From the NCBI RefSeq assembly GCF_035582795.1, contig NC_134371.1, positions 51,501,001 to 51,565,000 on the forward strand: DNA of 64,000 nt, given 5' to 3'. The notes below the pieces were generated by a model that saw nothing but the letters and a program-made list of their open reading frames with translations, had not been told where the DNA came from and did not search any database. The translations under genes were made by a program, and so were the position numbers. Shown here piece by piece: positions 14,801 through 44,110 of the stretch (the stretch's first letter is position 1; every line of letters begins with the position of its first letter). Origin of the DNA: Mycteria americana. Taxonomy: Eukaryota; Chordata; Aves; Ciconiiformes; Ciconiidae.

Positions 14801-17190
14801 CAGGCCTCACTACGAGCTATATTACTGTATGAAATGCTAGCATGCATGTGTGTATTGAGCACGCTGTTGAGATGGTTGCTGGAAACTTATCTTTAAAGCT
14901 TCATGCAAGCCAGAATATTTTGAAACTTGGCATACTGCTTTTGGAGTGGGTGCAGTTCATTTAGTTAAATTTGGGTCTGTCTCCTGCTCTCTTTTTATAG
15001 TCCAGGTTCCCTAGGGTAGAGGGAAGTACCTAATTGCAAATCTGTCTTGCCAAGTACTTGGCAACTAGAGCTTCCCCCCACAATGGAGTTTGTCTCTAAA
15101 GCAGATAATGTCCATTTGGAATAACCTGACGCTCTGGGCTAGCAAAGGGCAAAGAGTTTTGAAAAATAGTTTAGAGATTAAACTCAAGTATTTGTATCAC
15201 ACTTATTCATTTCTAGATGCTGTGGATACAATACTTTTTTAACGTGTCGTTAGTTGAAAAGAGTGTCTGGTAGCAATCTTAACTCTGTTTTTCACCGCCT
15301 TTTGCATTTTCATCCTTGCCCACTATTGGTTTAATGTGGCATTTTAGGATCCTTGGGTCAATATCAGGTTATGAAAACATTTTGTACCTATGTAGCACAC
15401 AAATATGTATATATTTAATTTCCAAGACATTTACGTGCTTTATTTGCATCAACTAGATTGCTAGAGTCTGAGAAGTACTTTTATGGCTTTGTATATGTTA
15501 CAGAAATCTGGCATCGGAGTTAGTGTTTGCAGTATGTGCATACCAAGGAGCACATATCAGTAGAGCAGCGGTACCCGCAGAATTCCGGGCCTGCAGTTGC
15601 TGCTAGTCGGTCCTGTAAATCTGCAGGACTGCAGAGTCAGCACAGGCCCCACTTGAGCAGAAACCTGAACATCTGTTTAACTTTAGGCATGTGCTTAAGC
15701 TTCTTTGACGTGAGCTGCTAAGTAAGGGGAGTGGTTTTGTTTTTAATCGCTATTCTGAGTGCTTTACTTCACAAGGTTATGCTTAGGAAGCACTTTTCAA
15801 GCAGGATGGAGTTTGTTCCCTAGCTTCAGCCTGCCTTCGCATAGGGGGGCAGGATGTAGGCATGCAGTTCCAAACTTTCTCTCTTCCTTTTCTTTCTCTC
15901 CATATGCTAGGTTTGCAGAGGGGGGAACCTTGGGCGACCCAGCCTAAAAGGGAGCTGTAGCTTGTTCATGTAAGCCTCCAGTCTGGACGAGCAAGGGATG
16001 GCAACTGCAGGGCTGCTGCATGCACACCTGCCCCAGCACACAAACAGCCTACAAAATGCTTAGTGTTCACTTTTCCCTTTCAGACAGTGTAGCGTGCTCA
16101 GTAATAACTTCAGCGCGTAGGCTGACCAGTATTCATGCAATTAGCTGAGGGACTCTGGCTGTGAAAACTTGCAGTGGGCTTGTTCCTTTTTACTCCTCCA
16201 AGCTATGAAAACAAATGTCTCTTCCTTTTGGAGGGAATTCCATTCCCATTTCACTGTGTTGCGGCTCCTCCTGTGTGTTTCCCTCTCGTCTATTTTCTTC
16301 TGGTTTTTGCCTGTCCAGACTCTTTCTGTACTCATGCTGGTTATTAGCTGGAGTAGCGTGTGTACATATATTCTATATATTCTTCTATAATAAAGTTCTG
16401 AATTAAAATCTCGGTTGTCCTAGCTGATAGCAGGGTCAAAGAGAATCTTTTGAGAAGAACTGTGCCTGAAAATGCTTGGAGGAAATTACATTCTTGCCCT
16501 GACACTGATGTGACACCTGAAAAGCTACTGGCAAAACAGCACTAGTCCAAAGCCTTTTGGATGAGCTCTGTTCTCCCAGGCAGTGGAAACTGTTGCTTTG
16601 TTCCACCCAAATGAAGGAACTCAACTTGGAGGACTCTTCTGGCTCTTTGGTCACCAGCAAGTTTTGGAAGAGTTGTTACAGATCCCTCCTGTGCTTAGGT
16701 CTGGTATACTTAATTACATGTTATAAATTTGATGATAAACTCATTTCTGGGAAGGAGAATGTAGAAGTCAAAGGGGGGGGAACACATTTTGCTTGTTGCT
16801 ATCAGAAAGACTTATTTCTGAACCAAGGGAAATAAGGCTTAACAAAAATTGGTATGTTTCTGTTAACTATGTGGAGCAGTTCAAGAAAAAATGTCAACCC
16901 AGTGTAGGAGCGGAGACCAACAAGATCTCCCTCCATCGGAGTGGGGGGATGTTAATGACTCATTACAGTTTGTTTGATGGGAATTGGAATTTATTGTGGT
17001 ATCTGGTAGCATCCATCTTTCACGTCTTTGTCTGTTTTGATAAGGAAAAAATCCTGTGCTGCTGTATCCAACTCCATTCCTCCTGATAAATAAGCTGCAT
17101 ATCTTTAAAAGCCATCTATTACCCTCTGTTTGTCAATTTTATAAACTGGAAAAGATTAGTGGGAAGAGAAAGGGAGGCTTGCTGCTCATG
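11891..17190. other. Intergenic DNA with homopolymer tracts
   Basis: No supported exon. It holds a G15 run at 13088-13102 and a T17 run at 14375-14391. An isolated AATAAA near 16389 follows a T-rich stretch and could be the end of an unannotated plus-strand transcript. The 149-codon minus-strand frame at 13679-14128 has no recognisable domain. Confidence 0.5.
13088..13102 (+). repeat. G15 homopolymer
   Basis: Fifteen consecutive G bases flanked by AAGAAAA and ACAAGC. Likely length-polymorphic and prone to sequencing error. Confidence 0.95.
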
Positions 17191-17395
17191 TTGTGCGCAG
17201 GGCTCGACGGCGTCGGGGAGGTGGCGGCTGCTCCTGCTGAGCTGGGGGCCGGGTGGGCGGAGGGGATGCCCCAGCGGGGCACTTCCCTGCCGCTGCCTCC
17301 GCACCTGCAGCCCCTGCCCCGAAACCCTGCGTGGCCCCAGGCATGAGGAAACACCCGCACGCAGCGCTGTGATGTTCTCCGGCTCTGAGTAGCTG
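17190..17395. promoter_or_regulatory. Orphan CpG-dense patch
   Basis: About 200 bases with many CpGs (cgacggcgtcgggg, gtggcggc, cccgcacgcagcgc) inside AT-rich DNA. It reads like a small CpG island, without a recognisable exon next to it. A 168-codon minus-strand frame (17119-17625) crosses it but looks compositional. Confidence 0.35.
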
Positions 17396-20300
17396 CTGGA
17401 GCTGATTATTTGGACCAATGTTAACTGTTGAAGAATGATTTCTTCTGCTGGGTCATAAGTGGTGCCCTGGAAGAGCTGCCCTCCTGGTAACCACCACCTT
17501 GAGATCCTGCAGCCAGCGACTCTGCTCCTCTGCATCCGCAGCTCCCTTGCTCGGTCATATGGGACACTTGAAACTGTGGCAGCTGCAGTGCTTTTGGGAC
17601 CATGAGTTGCCCCTGCCCCAAACACTGAAACTAGCAGAGGTAGCTTAGCACTATGTCCCCACTTTCTTCCATCCCTTCCTTAGCAGACTTCCAGAAAGCA
17701 ATGGGCATGGGATGCCTGCCATCCAGGCACATAAAGCTAAGAGAACAAGCACAGCCATCTGGAGCTGACTTACCCCTGCCTCGGCACCTAACAGCGCTTT
17801 TTGAAACACACATGCACACACGAATGAGGCTGTGAAGCCATCTCAGGCCCCTGCTGATCAGAGTTGTCCTGTTCTAAGAGGTGAGCACTCCCCTCACACC
17901 ATCTGTAAGGATTCCAGGTGTGTTTCTTGTGCTACCTGAATTTTTCTTTTGACCTCCTATTTCATGTAGTCCTAGTTTTTACAGAAGCCTTTCTCATACT
18001 TTCCAGTAAAATCATGAGGAGGAATTATTTTTCCAAACTCCAGTTTGTTGCACTGGAAGATACAAAATAGACGTGCTGGGATTAACCCAAACAACATGCA
18101 CGTGGCTGAATCACAGCACTGAATTTCTCCCCTGGATATCAAGACTCCTTTGAATGTTGCAAATTAGCATTTCACTTAGGCTGATAGTAGCAATAGGGGA
18201 TGAGTGACATTAATATTTGAAAGTTGTGTGGTAAATCTAATTTCCAGGTTTGCATGCCAAAGCTTAGCATGTACTGAGGCACTTAAAACTGACATATAGA
18301 TGTTGTAGCTACAATTTAAATGTGTGGTGTGTCTCAGCATTTCATGGCCCTGATATACAAATATTACAGGGTTAAAACCAGCAAGTTGTAAACACAATGG
18401 TATGGCAACCTCTTTTGAATAATTAGTACATGATAGAACAAAACAATACCATCTCACACAGTGTGATTATGGTCAGTCAGTACTTGAAAAATAATTGGTT
18501 TGGTAGAGTAATTTTAATTTTTTTGCCTCAAATTTTACTGGGAGGCCGTAGGTGGAGTGAAGCATGACCAGATTATACTCTCATCTCCAAGGATCAGTAT
18601 GCAGTTCTAAAGGTGGTTTGAGAGCAGCAGGAGCAATCAGCTGAAGTGGCACAGTAATGTCCTACCAAATTCATTAAGATCCAAAATGGCTAGGAATAGT
18701 AGGTTTTATTAATTAGTTTTATGTGCTCTATGAAATTTGTAGGTGATGAATCTTCATGGGAACGTTTCAAGGAAAAGCCCTAGATTAAGTCTCATTTTAT
18801 AAGCTCTGAAAGAAGGCCAGGGAATGCAGTTCTGGAGCACTGTTGGTCCAGTATATTTGCATCCGTGTCCAAAATAATTTACCAGGGATTCTGCAGTCCT
18901 CGTTTTGCTGGCTATTAGGGGATTTACCATATCTAAGTCATAATGCATCAAATTAATTGGATCATTGATTTTTAGCAAAAGAAAAGCATAGCAATCAGGA
19001 GGTAACTCAAACCTCTCTCCTCTCCCAGAATGGGCTACCTGTAAGTGAATATTCCAGAATACTGTGATTTTTACAAAGATAACTGGGGTAAATACCTATA
19101 AATTCAAACTATGTACTGTTTTTTCATGAAGCAGCTGAATGAATGTGACTCAAGTTACAGAGCTAGTTGCAAGCAGATCCGCAATGGAAAACATATGCCA
19201 GATTGCACATGCGAAGGATCCCAGCAGGCAGTAACTGCTTGGCTATAAGCTGTGTGCAGGACAATTCTGTGCTGTGGTGAATTGTCCATGGTAAACTACC
19301 CTAGTTCAATCCATTAAAACAAAAAGTACTAATGGAACAAAAAGATCCCTGATCTGAGTCTTGTACCCCCCTGCAATAAGTCAGCTATCGTAGTCCCCTC
19401 ACTTCTGGGATGTGGAAGGAGCCCCATGAGTAGCTGAGGCAGCCTGTAGGAGTGGGCTGGCAATCAGAAGGCAGAGTAACTTTTGGGGGAGTTTTGAAAG
19501 CAACTTTGAAACAAATTTTATAGCTGAATATGAATCTGGTGAAGCAAAAAGATGTTGATTTGTTTGTAGAAGCGAGAAAAAGGCTGGCTGTAGCATTTTG
19601 TGTCCTCTGAGTTTGGTGTTACTGTCTCACGTCAGCACTTTCCTCCAGTGCAAGACAGACAGGTGCATAGACACGTAGTAGAAATTTCAGCAGAAGTTAG
19701 ACTTCCTCTTTCATTTGAAATTGGTATTCCCAGATCACGTAAGACAAGACTATGGACAAGAAAAATTACACGCTACAGAGAACTCTAGAATTTTTTTACC
19801 TACGCTGCCAAGTCCAAGTGAGAGGTTTTGATAAGGAAACTGAGATCTTTGAAACAAGCAAATGGACAGTAGAACAGAAGCAGGACTCAAGAAAGGACTC
19901 ATAGGACAATTGGAAATGGAAATAATTGGCGGTTTGCACATAACGCACAGTAACGTTCAAAGCAGCAAAAGAATCATTAAAGATAAATACCTTACAGCAA
20001 CACAGAGTGCAGGAATCTGATCTTCTGGTAGGATTTTTTGGGAGAGGTGGTGAGAGGAAACAGGAATGGAAAATACAAGAGAGATTTTATCAATGAGCTG
20101 CCTCCTGCTAGACATGACCTATGGCATTCATTAAACCAAATTATATAACCTTTCCTCATAAAAAGATAATTTTCTTCAAATATTCCAATTGTTAGGCTAC
20201 ATGCCTATCTCTTTACATTAAGAAGTAAAGCTAATTATGCATTATTTGTTGCAAGTAGTTTGTTTATGCCACGTAAAAGACATGGATTGAATGGATACCT

Positions 20301-23300
20301 TAGGTAAAACACTTCTTAGCATTAGTATTTTTGAAACAAAGGTATAATTAGGGCTAGATTAAAATCTGACTCTTCTGAAAACTATGGAAGAACTTTATGC
20401 AAGAAAGCAAATAACATGTAACAAAACCACCCTCTTCCCTGCCATATCCCCACAGGAGGATTTAAGTCTTTCCAGAAATTGAATAAACAACACTCTGGGG
20501 ATGCTCAGGAATGCTTATAGTGGTTAGTTTTTAACATGATACAATAAAGCATTGTATAGGGATCATATTCTTGCAGAGTCAAAGGACATGAAAGTAAAAA
20601 GGGCTGAGTCATGGAGAGGCAGCATTAAGTACACAACAGGCACATTTAAAAACCCTTGGTTATCTGGTGCAGAATACCCAGTTTACTGGACCCTCACCTC
20701 AGTGGTACCAGAAATTTTTTGTTACCAGAGTAACAAAACTCTATATGCTGGCCTTCATAAGCATATGATCAAAGGGACTATCCAGTTTCCACCCACGGTG
20801 TGCAGGCTGCCAATTTAAATATTTACTACCCCTTGAATTGGCTAGCCAGGAACACAGCAGCAGAAAGGAGTATGAACCACATATGTACTGCCACTGACCT
20901 GGTCCATGTTCTGTTTTCTGGAAAAGGTACAAGAGGACTTTGAAGTGAACATGCTGTGGCTACATTAGTAGAAAAATTCACTATGTGCTTTAGAAAAACA
21001 AACATACAACCCTCCCCCTCCCCCCCCCCATTTACAACTATGCTGCAGTAAGAACATTGCTTGAGTAATGTCTCAGAGAATTGTCCTTGCTATAAGCCTA
21101 CCAATTGAGATATATTGTTTCATTATAGAATAGGAATTCATGAAGCCATTAAGTATTAATTTCCTTTAAAATGCTGTTGTTCTATTAAGTGCTTTCAATG
21201 GTTAGTCATTTTCTCCCCGTAGCCGAAGTGTCTTTGAAATGTGGTGATAAATTGAATGAATCAGAGAAAACTGGGTTTTTTTACTTCTGTTGTCTTGTGC
21301 ACTCTGCCTTCAGGAGGTAGGAAAATTTCAGGTGTGCCCTGCTAAATGAAAACACTTTCTTTTACGTATGTCATCTAGCTCAGAAGAGGAACATACCTCT
21401 GCATCACCAACAAACATTTGAGGCAAGCCATAAAGATTTTTTCTTTGTAGTAGAATGTAGTAGATGCTAGGAAAATAAATCATCTTTGTAAAGGAAATAT
21501 TTTTTTGCTTGGCAGTCATATCCAAAATAATATGTTTCACTGTAGCCAGGACAGATTACAAAGCCCACCAGGAGTTTGATGTGTGTTTCAGTCCTGCAAA
21601 ACCACAATGCACCGATTGCTAGATTACCCATGTCAGAGGCACCCTGGAATGAAAAATCTCCTTCATGTTCTACCTTAAGGTCCAATATAGCTCCTGACCA
21701 TAGGAACTTGGCTGGATAGTGGGCAGTTATGGAAACACTTTAGGATCCCATCACACCTGGTGGCCTCACAAGGCCACTCAAGGATTCAGGGGAGCCTTTT
21801 GCACCTGCACAGGAAGTCTTGGCTGTATATTGGTTCCACATTGTGTTTACTTTCTGGAGAGCAGAGAGTATGTAAACTCTAGATACAGCAAATATTTAAA
21901 ATAAGGAGGATATTGAATATTGTCAGACAGAATATTGATGTCCCACTTATTTTCTTATCCACATAGTATTTTGCTTTAAATAAACACTTCATTGGGTCCA
22001 GTCTCAAAGGTGATAGGACTACAAACTCAATAGAATTTAGAATTTCATTTATCCCCTATTATCAGTGTTATCTAGAAAAATTTTGTTGCTGTTTTGCAGG
22101 TGTTTCCTCAGCCACTCTTAATAAAACACCCTCCTGTTTCCTAATTATCATTTACAACTAGGAAAAATATCATAAACTTAACCCATGCCACAATTTCCTC
22201 ACCTGGCCTGGCTTAGTACTGAAAATAAGCTAGTCAAGAATAAGCTAGTCTTCCCTATGCTAGATACACAGATGTATTTAGATTTGCTCCCAGCATTCTG
22301 TTCTCAGGATTCTAGGTATCAGTTTCTCTTCATCTTTCCAAGTCCATGCTGCTTTCCACTGCCATTTTTTATTTCTTTCCAATTTATTAATATCCTTGTC
22401 ATACCATGGTGTCCAGAACTTAACAGTAATCCAGCTGCGGCCTCACAACTGCTGAACATGTGTTGTAGCAATGTCATTTCTGTGCAGTTTCTTCTAATTG
22501 CAGCTCTCATGATAGGAGATTCACATTCAGTTTATAAACATCTCAAATAATACAATTAAACTTTAAACGAATCTTGGTTCCTCTCTCAAACCTATGGCTT
22601 TGAGAGATCCTTAGAAGCAGAAAACTCAGTGGCATCCACTGCTCACCTTTAGTGTTTTCTTGCTGTTTTCCTTAATTTTCTCTCTCTCTTTTTTTTTTTC
22701 TCCATTGAGAGCCCATTGCATTTAACACTTTACTTCTGGCTTTCATTCTTTTGTAGAGCACTACAAAAAGTATTTCATAAGCATATGCTTGTTCAAACAC
22801 ATTTTTCTTTTCACTTTATCCCTCCCCTCCAAAAACTCTCCAGGTTTTAAATAAATAGCTATCTGGAGGAAGGAATAGCAGTGTGTTCTTCTAGCTTGTT
22901 ATGGAGTATGTTGAGCTTAGAATTGTTCCTTACAGAATTTTATTTACCCTTAATATTTTGGTAAAAACACCATTAGCAATGATTTTCCCTTTTTGGCTAT
23001 TAAGCTTATGTAGTGGTTAATTCTTGTAGTGCCTGCTGCAAGGAGCTGCTCAATGCTGTGGTTAGCAGGAAAGCTTAAAAAGCTGAAGTCATTTAGAAAG
23101 TTCACCACAGATAGTTGACATTTTTGCTTGTTGTCAGCTAGTGCTCTCATAAGACCATAGACAGCATGAGTGAACTAGGAGGAAACAATACATCTGCAGA
23201 CACTGGCGGACAGCACTGCTTGCCAAATTTGGCCACAGTTCCTTTAGATAAATAATTTCTCAGTGACGTGCTGTGTTGAAATTATATAAACAGCAAAAAT

Positions 23301-23944
23301 TACTAAGACCTGGGCCCCAGAGTCTTGTGGGTTTCAAGATTCTCTGCAATCAATATTCTGACATCTGCAAATATTTTTCTCTAACAGCTGATGCCAGGAA
23401 GAGAGCAACATTACCATCATTTTCTATGTATTCAAGATTTTGAATATATTGAAATAATGTATCTTCAGCCCCAGCCCTGGTCAGGACCTTTGCACTATTA
23501 TAACCACCAGCTCATACGAGAAGGCTTATACAAAAGTTATCAAAGCAGCAACCTTTTCTCAGAATGGCTTGTAACCTCTTATAGCAACAACTCCATTAGC
23601 ATTTCAGTCTCCAGAATTATCAAGGGTTTTAGAGTAACTTCTGCTGAACATAATGTAACCTACTTTGCACATTGAATGTATGGGGTTAGAGGTTTATTAA
23701 GGTTGTTTTTCCTACTTAGGACCAGACAATAGCTAGCTTCGAACTCTGTGGTAAGGTTTCCTTGATAATTAAGATACTTCCACTATGACAGTCATATACA
23801 CTAGAGCTATCTGAAAAGTGTTTTCTATCACTGAGGAATTTATGCAGGAAACAAATGTGCATAATTCTTCCTGAACAGAAACATCCCAAAGGAAAACCTT
23901 ACCTGACTAATTTTTATGGAAGCATCTCTAGACAATCTTCTTAA
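17396..23944. other. Intergenic DNA downstream of CDC7
   Basis: AT-rich DNA with no supported gene. It contains the decayed CR1-like fragment at 22270-22545 and pyrimidine-rich stretches around 22680-22700. Two short minus-strand open frames at 21328-21685 overlap in different frames and look superficially protein-like, but no family was recognised. Confidence 0.5.
22270..22545 (-). mobile_element. Decayed CR1-like LINE fragment
   Basis: The plus strand contains CATACCATGGTGTCCAGAAC and, soon after, AATCCAGCTGCGGCCTCAC. These resemble the reversed CR1/L3-type segment just upstream of the conserved 3' end (gtgcccagaactg...ctccagctgcggcctcacca). The rest is heavily diverged and has no open frame. 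Orientation is minus by analogy with the 33.4 kb copy. Confidence 0.55.
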
Positions 23945-23961
23945 GTTATAAAAACAAAGCC

Positions 23962-23967
23962 TTTATT
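23962..23967 (-). terminator. Candidate CDC7 polyadenylation signal AATAAA (distal)
   Basis: Minus-strand AATAAA followed within about 10 bases by GGCTTTGTTTTTATAAC, a T-rich downstream stretch. It is the second canonical signal met after the CDC7 stop codon. Confidence 0.4.
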
Positions 23968-24119
23968 TAACAGATATTCTTTAAAAAAAAAATCAATTTC
24001 CATAACAGAAATCAAACCTGTGCATGTCACATGAGACATTCTGAAGGCAGTAGTTGTTGAATATTGACAGTTACCCATGGCACTGAGGAAACATGGGCTA
24101 TGCAAAATGAGTAACTGCA

Positions 24120-24125
24120 TTTATT
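24120..24125 (-). terminator. Candidate CDC7 polyadenylation signal AATAAA (proximal)
   Basis: First canonical AATAAA on the minus strand after the CDC7 stop, about 635 bases downstream. The region after it is less T/G-rich than at the distal signal. It may be an alternative or minor site. Confidence 0.35.
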
Positions 24126-24758
24126 ACTATTGCCTAAGTAGGAAAGACCAGACAGGAACAAAAATGTACTTTTAAAACAGTTATGCTTTTCTTTTGATGA
24201 TATAACCTCCAGCACCTGGCCCCTCCTCTAGCAACACTCCCAAAGTAATACTGTTCTCTGAAAATAGTCTGAACAAAATTAACACACTTTGCTCCATTTT
24301 CAGTCCCTCATGTACTAATCAGGAACAAAGCAGAGATATGCAAGTATGGAAAAAAGTCTCTCAAGCACTTTCTTATTTCAGTCATACCTTAAGGCAAATT
24401 TGTAAATTTTAAGAGAATACCTTGAGAATTAAGCATAGAGCTTGTGAAACTTTTTCTTTGTAGTTTTTAATCAAAATTAACTTTCTCAGAGAACAGGTAT
24501 GCACAGCAATAACCCCTCAGAAGTGTCTTAGGATAAGACCATGTTAGTGATGTTTATGTAATTTTTTACATCTGCAACTATTTCTTAAAGTAAACTTACA
24601 TTTGCAGTCTGACTGTACAAGACAAAATTTCAGCAGCTCTGTGCACAGTGTGATGGCATTCCATTGAGTGTAAATGTTGAGGGCAACAAGGTAAAACTAC
24701 CTCAGTATCTCATTTCCACGTAAAACGTATGAAAGCAGTAACAGAATATGGTATCTTC

Positions 24759-41301
<16,543 letters not shown>

Positions 41302-41313
41302 CACAAAACAAAC

Positions 41314-44058
41314 CTGAAGTTAAAAATCCAAGACTTTGAGGACCACTTCTGGACACCTGGGGGAGCAAGCACATGTGGTAAGACACTTCCTGGCCCTGCA
41401 CTCAGCTGCTGAGATGAGATTTAGGGAGTCTGAGGAGTTCCTCTGTGCTACCTAAAACAACAAAGCATCACCCATCATCCCAGAGAAAAACTAAACCAGC
41501 AAACCCACTCTCTCTCTAGTAAGAGGAAAAAAGGGGGAAGGGAAGGAAGACTGCAGGATAAGCTTAGATACAAATGATTTTCTTTCATCTCTTGTGTGTT
41601 TCCTCAGTCACATTAAAGCATTATCTTTTCCCTGAAGTTTGCTTTGAAAGGCAAGGAACTGATGCACACAAGAATAGCTGCATTGCGTACTGCAACACCC
41701 ATACAAAGACAGAAAACCTGAAAGAAATTATAAGAGAAAAAAATATCTTCCCAATATGAGAGATTTCTTTCTCTTCTAGAGAAGATCAACAAAAGGCATA
41801 ATTATTTGATGCCCTCCCCCCATAATAAGAAATAATAGCACATGCTTATTTTGAAATACTTCTTCCCAAATCTTGGAAACGCTGTAAATAAAACTGTAAA
41901 TTAGTAAAGTGTACTACTATTGTACAATCAAAAAACCCTGATAATCCTATTTCATGAGAGAACCCCAGGGCAGGATAACTGGAGATAAGTGTGCCTGGAA
42001 GCACCACCTCTTACAGTTGCCCAACACCAGTTCCTTCAAAGATCTTCCTCGCTTGTAACTTTGCCAAACCTTCAACATTCTGGCTGAACTTTTCCACACG
42101 GGGGAAACATATTGTGAAAAACTTCAAATTAAAGGATTCATCTGTTTCAGCTAAGAAGCTATAAATATATTTTTGTCCCCAAAGAATTTGAGCTACCTTT
42201 GGCCTGACATCCTCATGCAACAGAACAGGGACAGGCAACAGCTTCTTTTTTTGAGGGACCTTTGCTAGAGAGTGGGACTTACAAACCAATGGAATGAGAT
42301 TAGAGATATTTCTAGTCTCTCACAGGTAGACACTCCCTCTGCTAGTGCTGAGTAGGCAGACAAACCTGTTCCAAACCTGAAATGGCATGGCCTCATTAGC
42401 AGAATAAGGAGTGAGAATTACTAGACACCCCCCCACTGCTCACCACGGCCTACTTGCTCTGATTCAGCCCCACGCCAACCTCAGCTCTAGGCTCTTCCAG
42501 TTCAAGGCCGGCCACAAACACGTTGTTTGGAAAGAGACAATGAACGCTTCCATCTGCCTGCAAACCGCCATGGGAACATGTTCATGGCTTGCTGGCCATG
42601 AGGAGAGTGAAAGGGGCTCAGCAACTCATCATGTCATTTCATTTATGTTAAACGCACACACTACTATCTGCAGAACCGAACACCTTGAATACTTGAGTAT
42701 ATTAACAAATGGTTTACTAATTTGGAAGTGGGCTTAACAGTTATAAAATGGAACATCAAACAAAGTTTGTTTCAGTCAGATATTTAGTTTTTACATTAAA
42801 AACACCAAAGACACCATTAGAGATAAAAAATTAAAAGGAAGACCAAAACGATCCAAAGTTTCAGCTCTAAGAACTTTCTTGCAGTTAAACCACATCTCCA
42901 ATTAAAAAAAAAATCTCCATAATATCAAAATAAGAAAAAAAACCCCAGACAGTCACAGGTTCAAACAGCCCAAATAGCTTCAGAGTCTTCTGAGTCAGAT
43001 ATTTAAACCTTGCACACAAAAATTAGCAATACTGCTGCTGAATCCTTGGCGAAAGCAATGCTGCTAACTGGAACACACTCTGCTGCCACTAAAATGCAAA
43101 GCTCCTTTAAGTAGCAACTTACACACAGACACCCCTGGAAAAAGCTCAATATGCCAAAAAAAAGTTGATATTAGTATCTCTACTTTGTCATTTAAGAAAA
43201 GCAAATTCTGTGGCTGGATTAAGTCTTGCAACAAGTTGACGTTTGCTACAGACGCGCAATAAACCCGTCTATTACGAGACAAGCAACAGAAGTCACACAT
43301 CCAGAACCGCAGGTCGCGCTGGCGATGCCAGTGGTGCCAGCCACAAGGAGAACCCCCGGAGCTTGTCGCGGCAGGCTGGCTCTACAGGACAGCGCCTGGC
43401 AGCCAGACTCTTGGTCAAGCCCGCGCTCCCAGCTGCATTCCAACCGCGCTCGCAGAGCACGCATACCGCGAACCAGCGGGACTCGCACACGAAGCGGCGG
43501 AGTGGAAGGCCCGCGTTATCACGAGGGCGGCGGGGGATCCGCGCGGGTTTGCCAGCGGGCGCGGGGCCTCCCGGGTGGCCACAGCCGCCAGGAGGAGGGT
43601 GAAGAAGGGCACTTCAGCTTCCCCGAGGAGCCGCCCCTCAGCACCGCTCCGCCGGGCCAGGCGCCCGTTCCGGCCGGCCCCACGGGGAACTGCCCCCGCG
43701 GGGATCAGCCGGGACCGGGGCGGGCAGAGCGGAGCCTCCCCAGGGGGGAGCGGGCCGCGCCGCGCCAGATCTCCCGCTCCCCGCGGGGTCCGCGCCGACC
43801 GGCGCCCCCGGGCCGCCACGGCCGCAGCCCGCCGGGCGGGGGTGGGGTGAGGAGCGGAGGGGGCGGGGGGGGGGGTGTGAGGAGGGGAGGGGGGGGAGGG
43901 GTGAGGAGGGGAGGGGGGGGGTGAGGGGGGGGTGAGGAAGGGAGAGGGGGTGGGGGGGGGGAATGTGAGGAGGGGTGGGGGGGGGTGAGGAGCGGGCGGG
44001 CTGGCCGCGGGGCGGGCAGGGCCGGAGGGGCGGGGGGCTCACGCGGGGACTCACTCAC
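41314..44058 (-). other. CDC7 intron 1 (inferred)
   Basis: From the inferred exon 1 donor to the exon 2 acceptor, 2745 bases. The first 800 bases lie in the CpG island and include the G-rich tract; the rest is AT-rich with no exon seen. Its upper boundary depends on the exon 1 call. Confidence 0.5.
43846..44038 (+). repeat. G-rich imperfect GTGAGGA/GGGG tandem tract in CDC7 intron 1
   Basis: About 190 bases that are almost entirely G, A and T on the plus strand, with G runs of 3 to 12 or more. Roughly seven imperfect units contain GTGAGGA or GTGAGGG. It begins about 20 bases past the inferred exon 1 donor. The tract is a strong candidate for G-quadruplex formation on the plus (template) strand and i-motif on the minus strand. 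Length errors in assembly are likely in such a tract. Confidence 0.85.
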
Positions 44059-44110
44059 GCGGGGCGCGGGCTGCCGCGGCGCGCCGGGGTTTTGCCTGCT
44101 GCCGCCTTTT
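44059..44110 (-). other. CDC7: CDC7 non-coding exon 1 (inferred)
   Basis: No coding sequence precedes exon 2, so a 5' untranslated exon is expected, as I recall for mammalian CDC7. A strong donor, CCGC|gtgagtgag, is read on the minus strand with its last exon base at 44059. A weaker donor follows at 44043. Three CCAAT boxes lie just upstream (44130-44205). The upper end given here is a guess from usual CCAAT-to-start distances. Confidence 0.45.

Larger units (their letters stand above)
23945..24758 (-). other. CDC7: CDC7 3' untranslated region (end inferred)
   Basis: AT-rich sequence downstream of the stop with no conserved reading frame. Two canonical AATAAA signals lie on the minus strand, at 24125-24120 and 23967-23962, which would give 3' UTRs of roughly 650 and 810 bases. 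The second is followed by a T-rich stretch typical of a downstream element and is slightly preferred. A third AATAAA occurs at 23698-23693. The true end is not provable from sequence alone. Confidence 0.5.

Noticed and set aside
17119-17625. 168-codon minus-strand frame
   Set aside because: Spans the CpG-rich patch; composition explains it, and no recognisable domain or splice partner exists.
21328-21685. Two overlapping minus-strand frames that read like a frameshifted protein
   Set aside because: No family recognised and no flanking splice or repeat signals; a protein search would be needed before calling a pseudogene.
1-23900. TGFBR3 3' exons or 3' UTR
   Set aside because: Expected on this side from mammalian gene order, but no zona-pellucida, transmembrane or C-terminal TGFBR3 sequence was seen; AATAAA motifs alone are not evidence.
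43226-43924. 232-codon plus-strand open frame in the CpG island
   Set aside because: GC-rich composition removes stop codons; the tail is a glycine/arginine run from the G-rich tract. No domain and no conserved start context.
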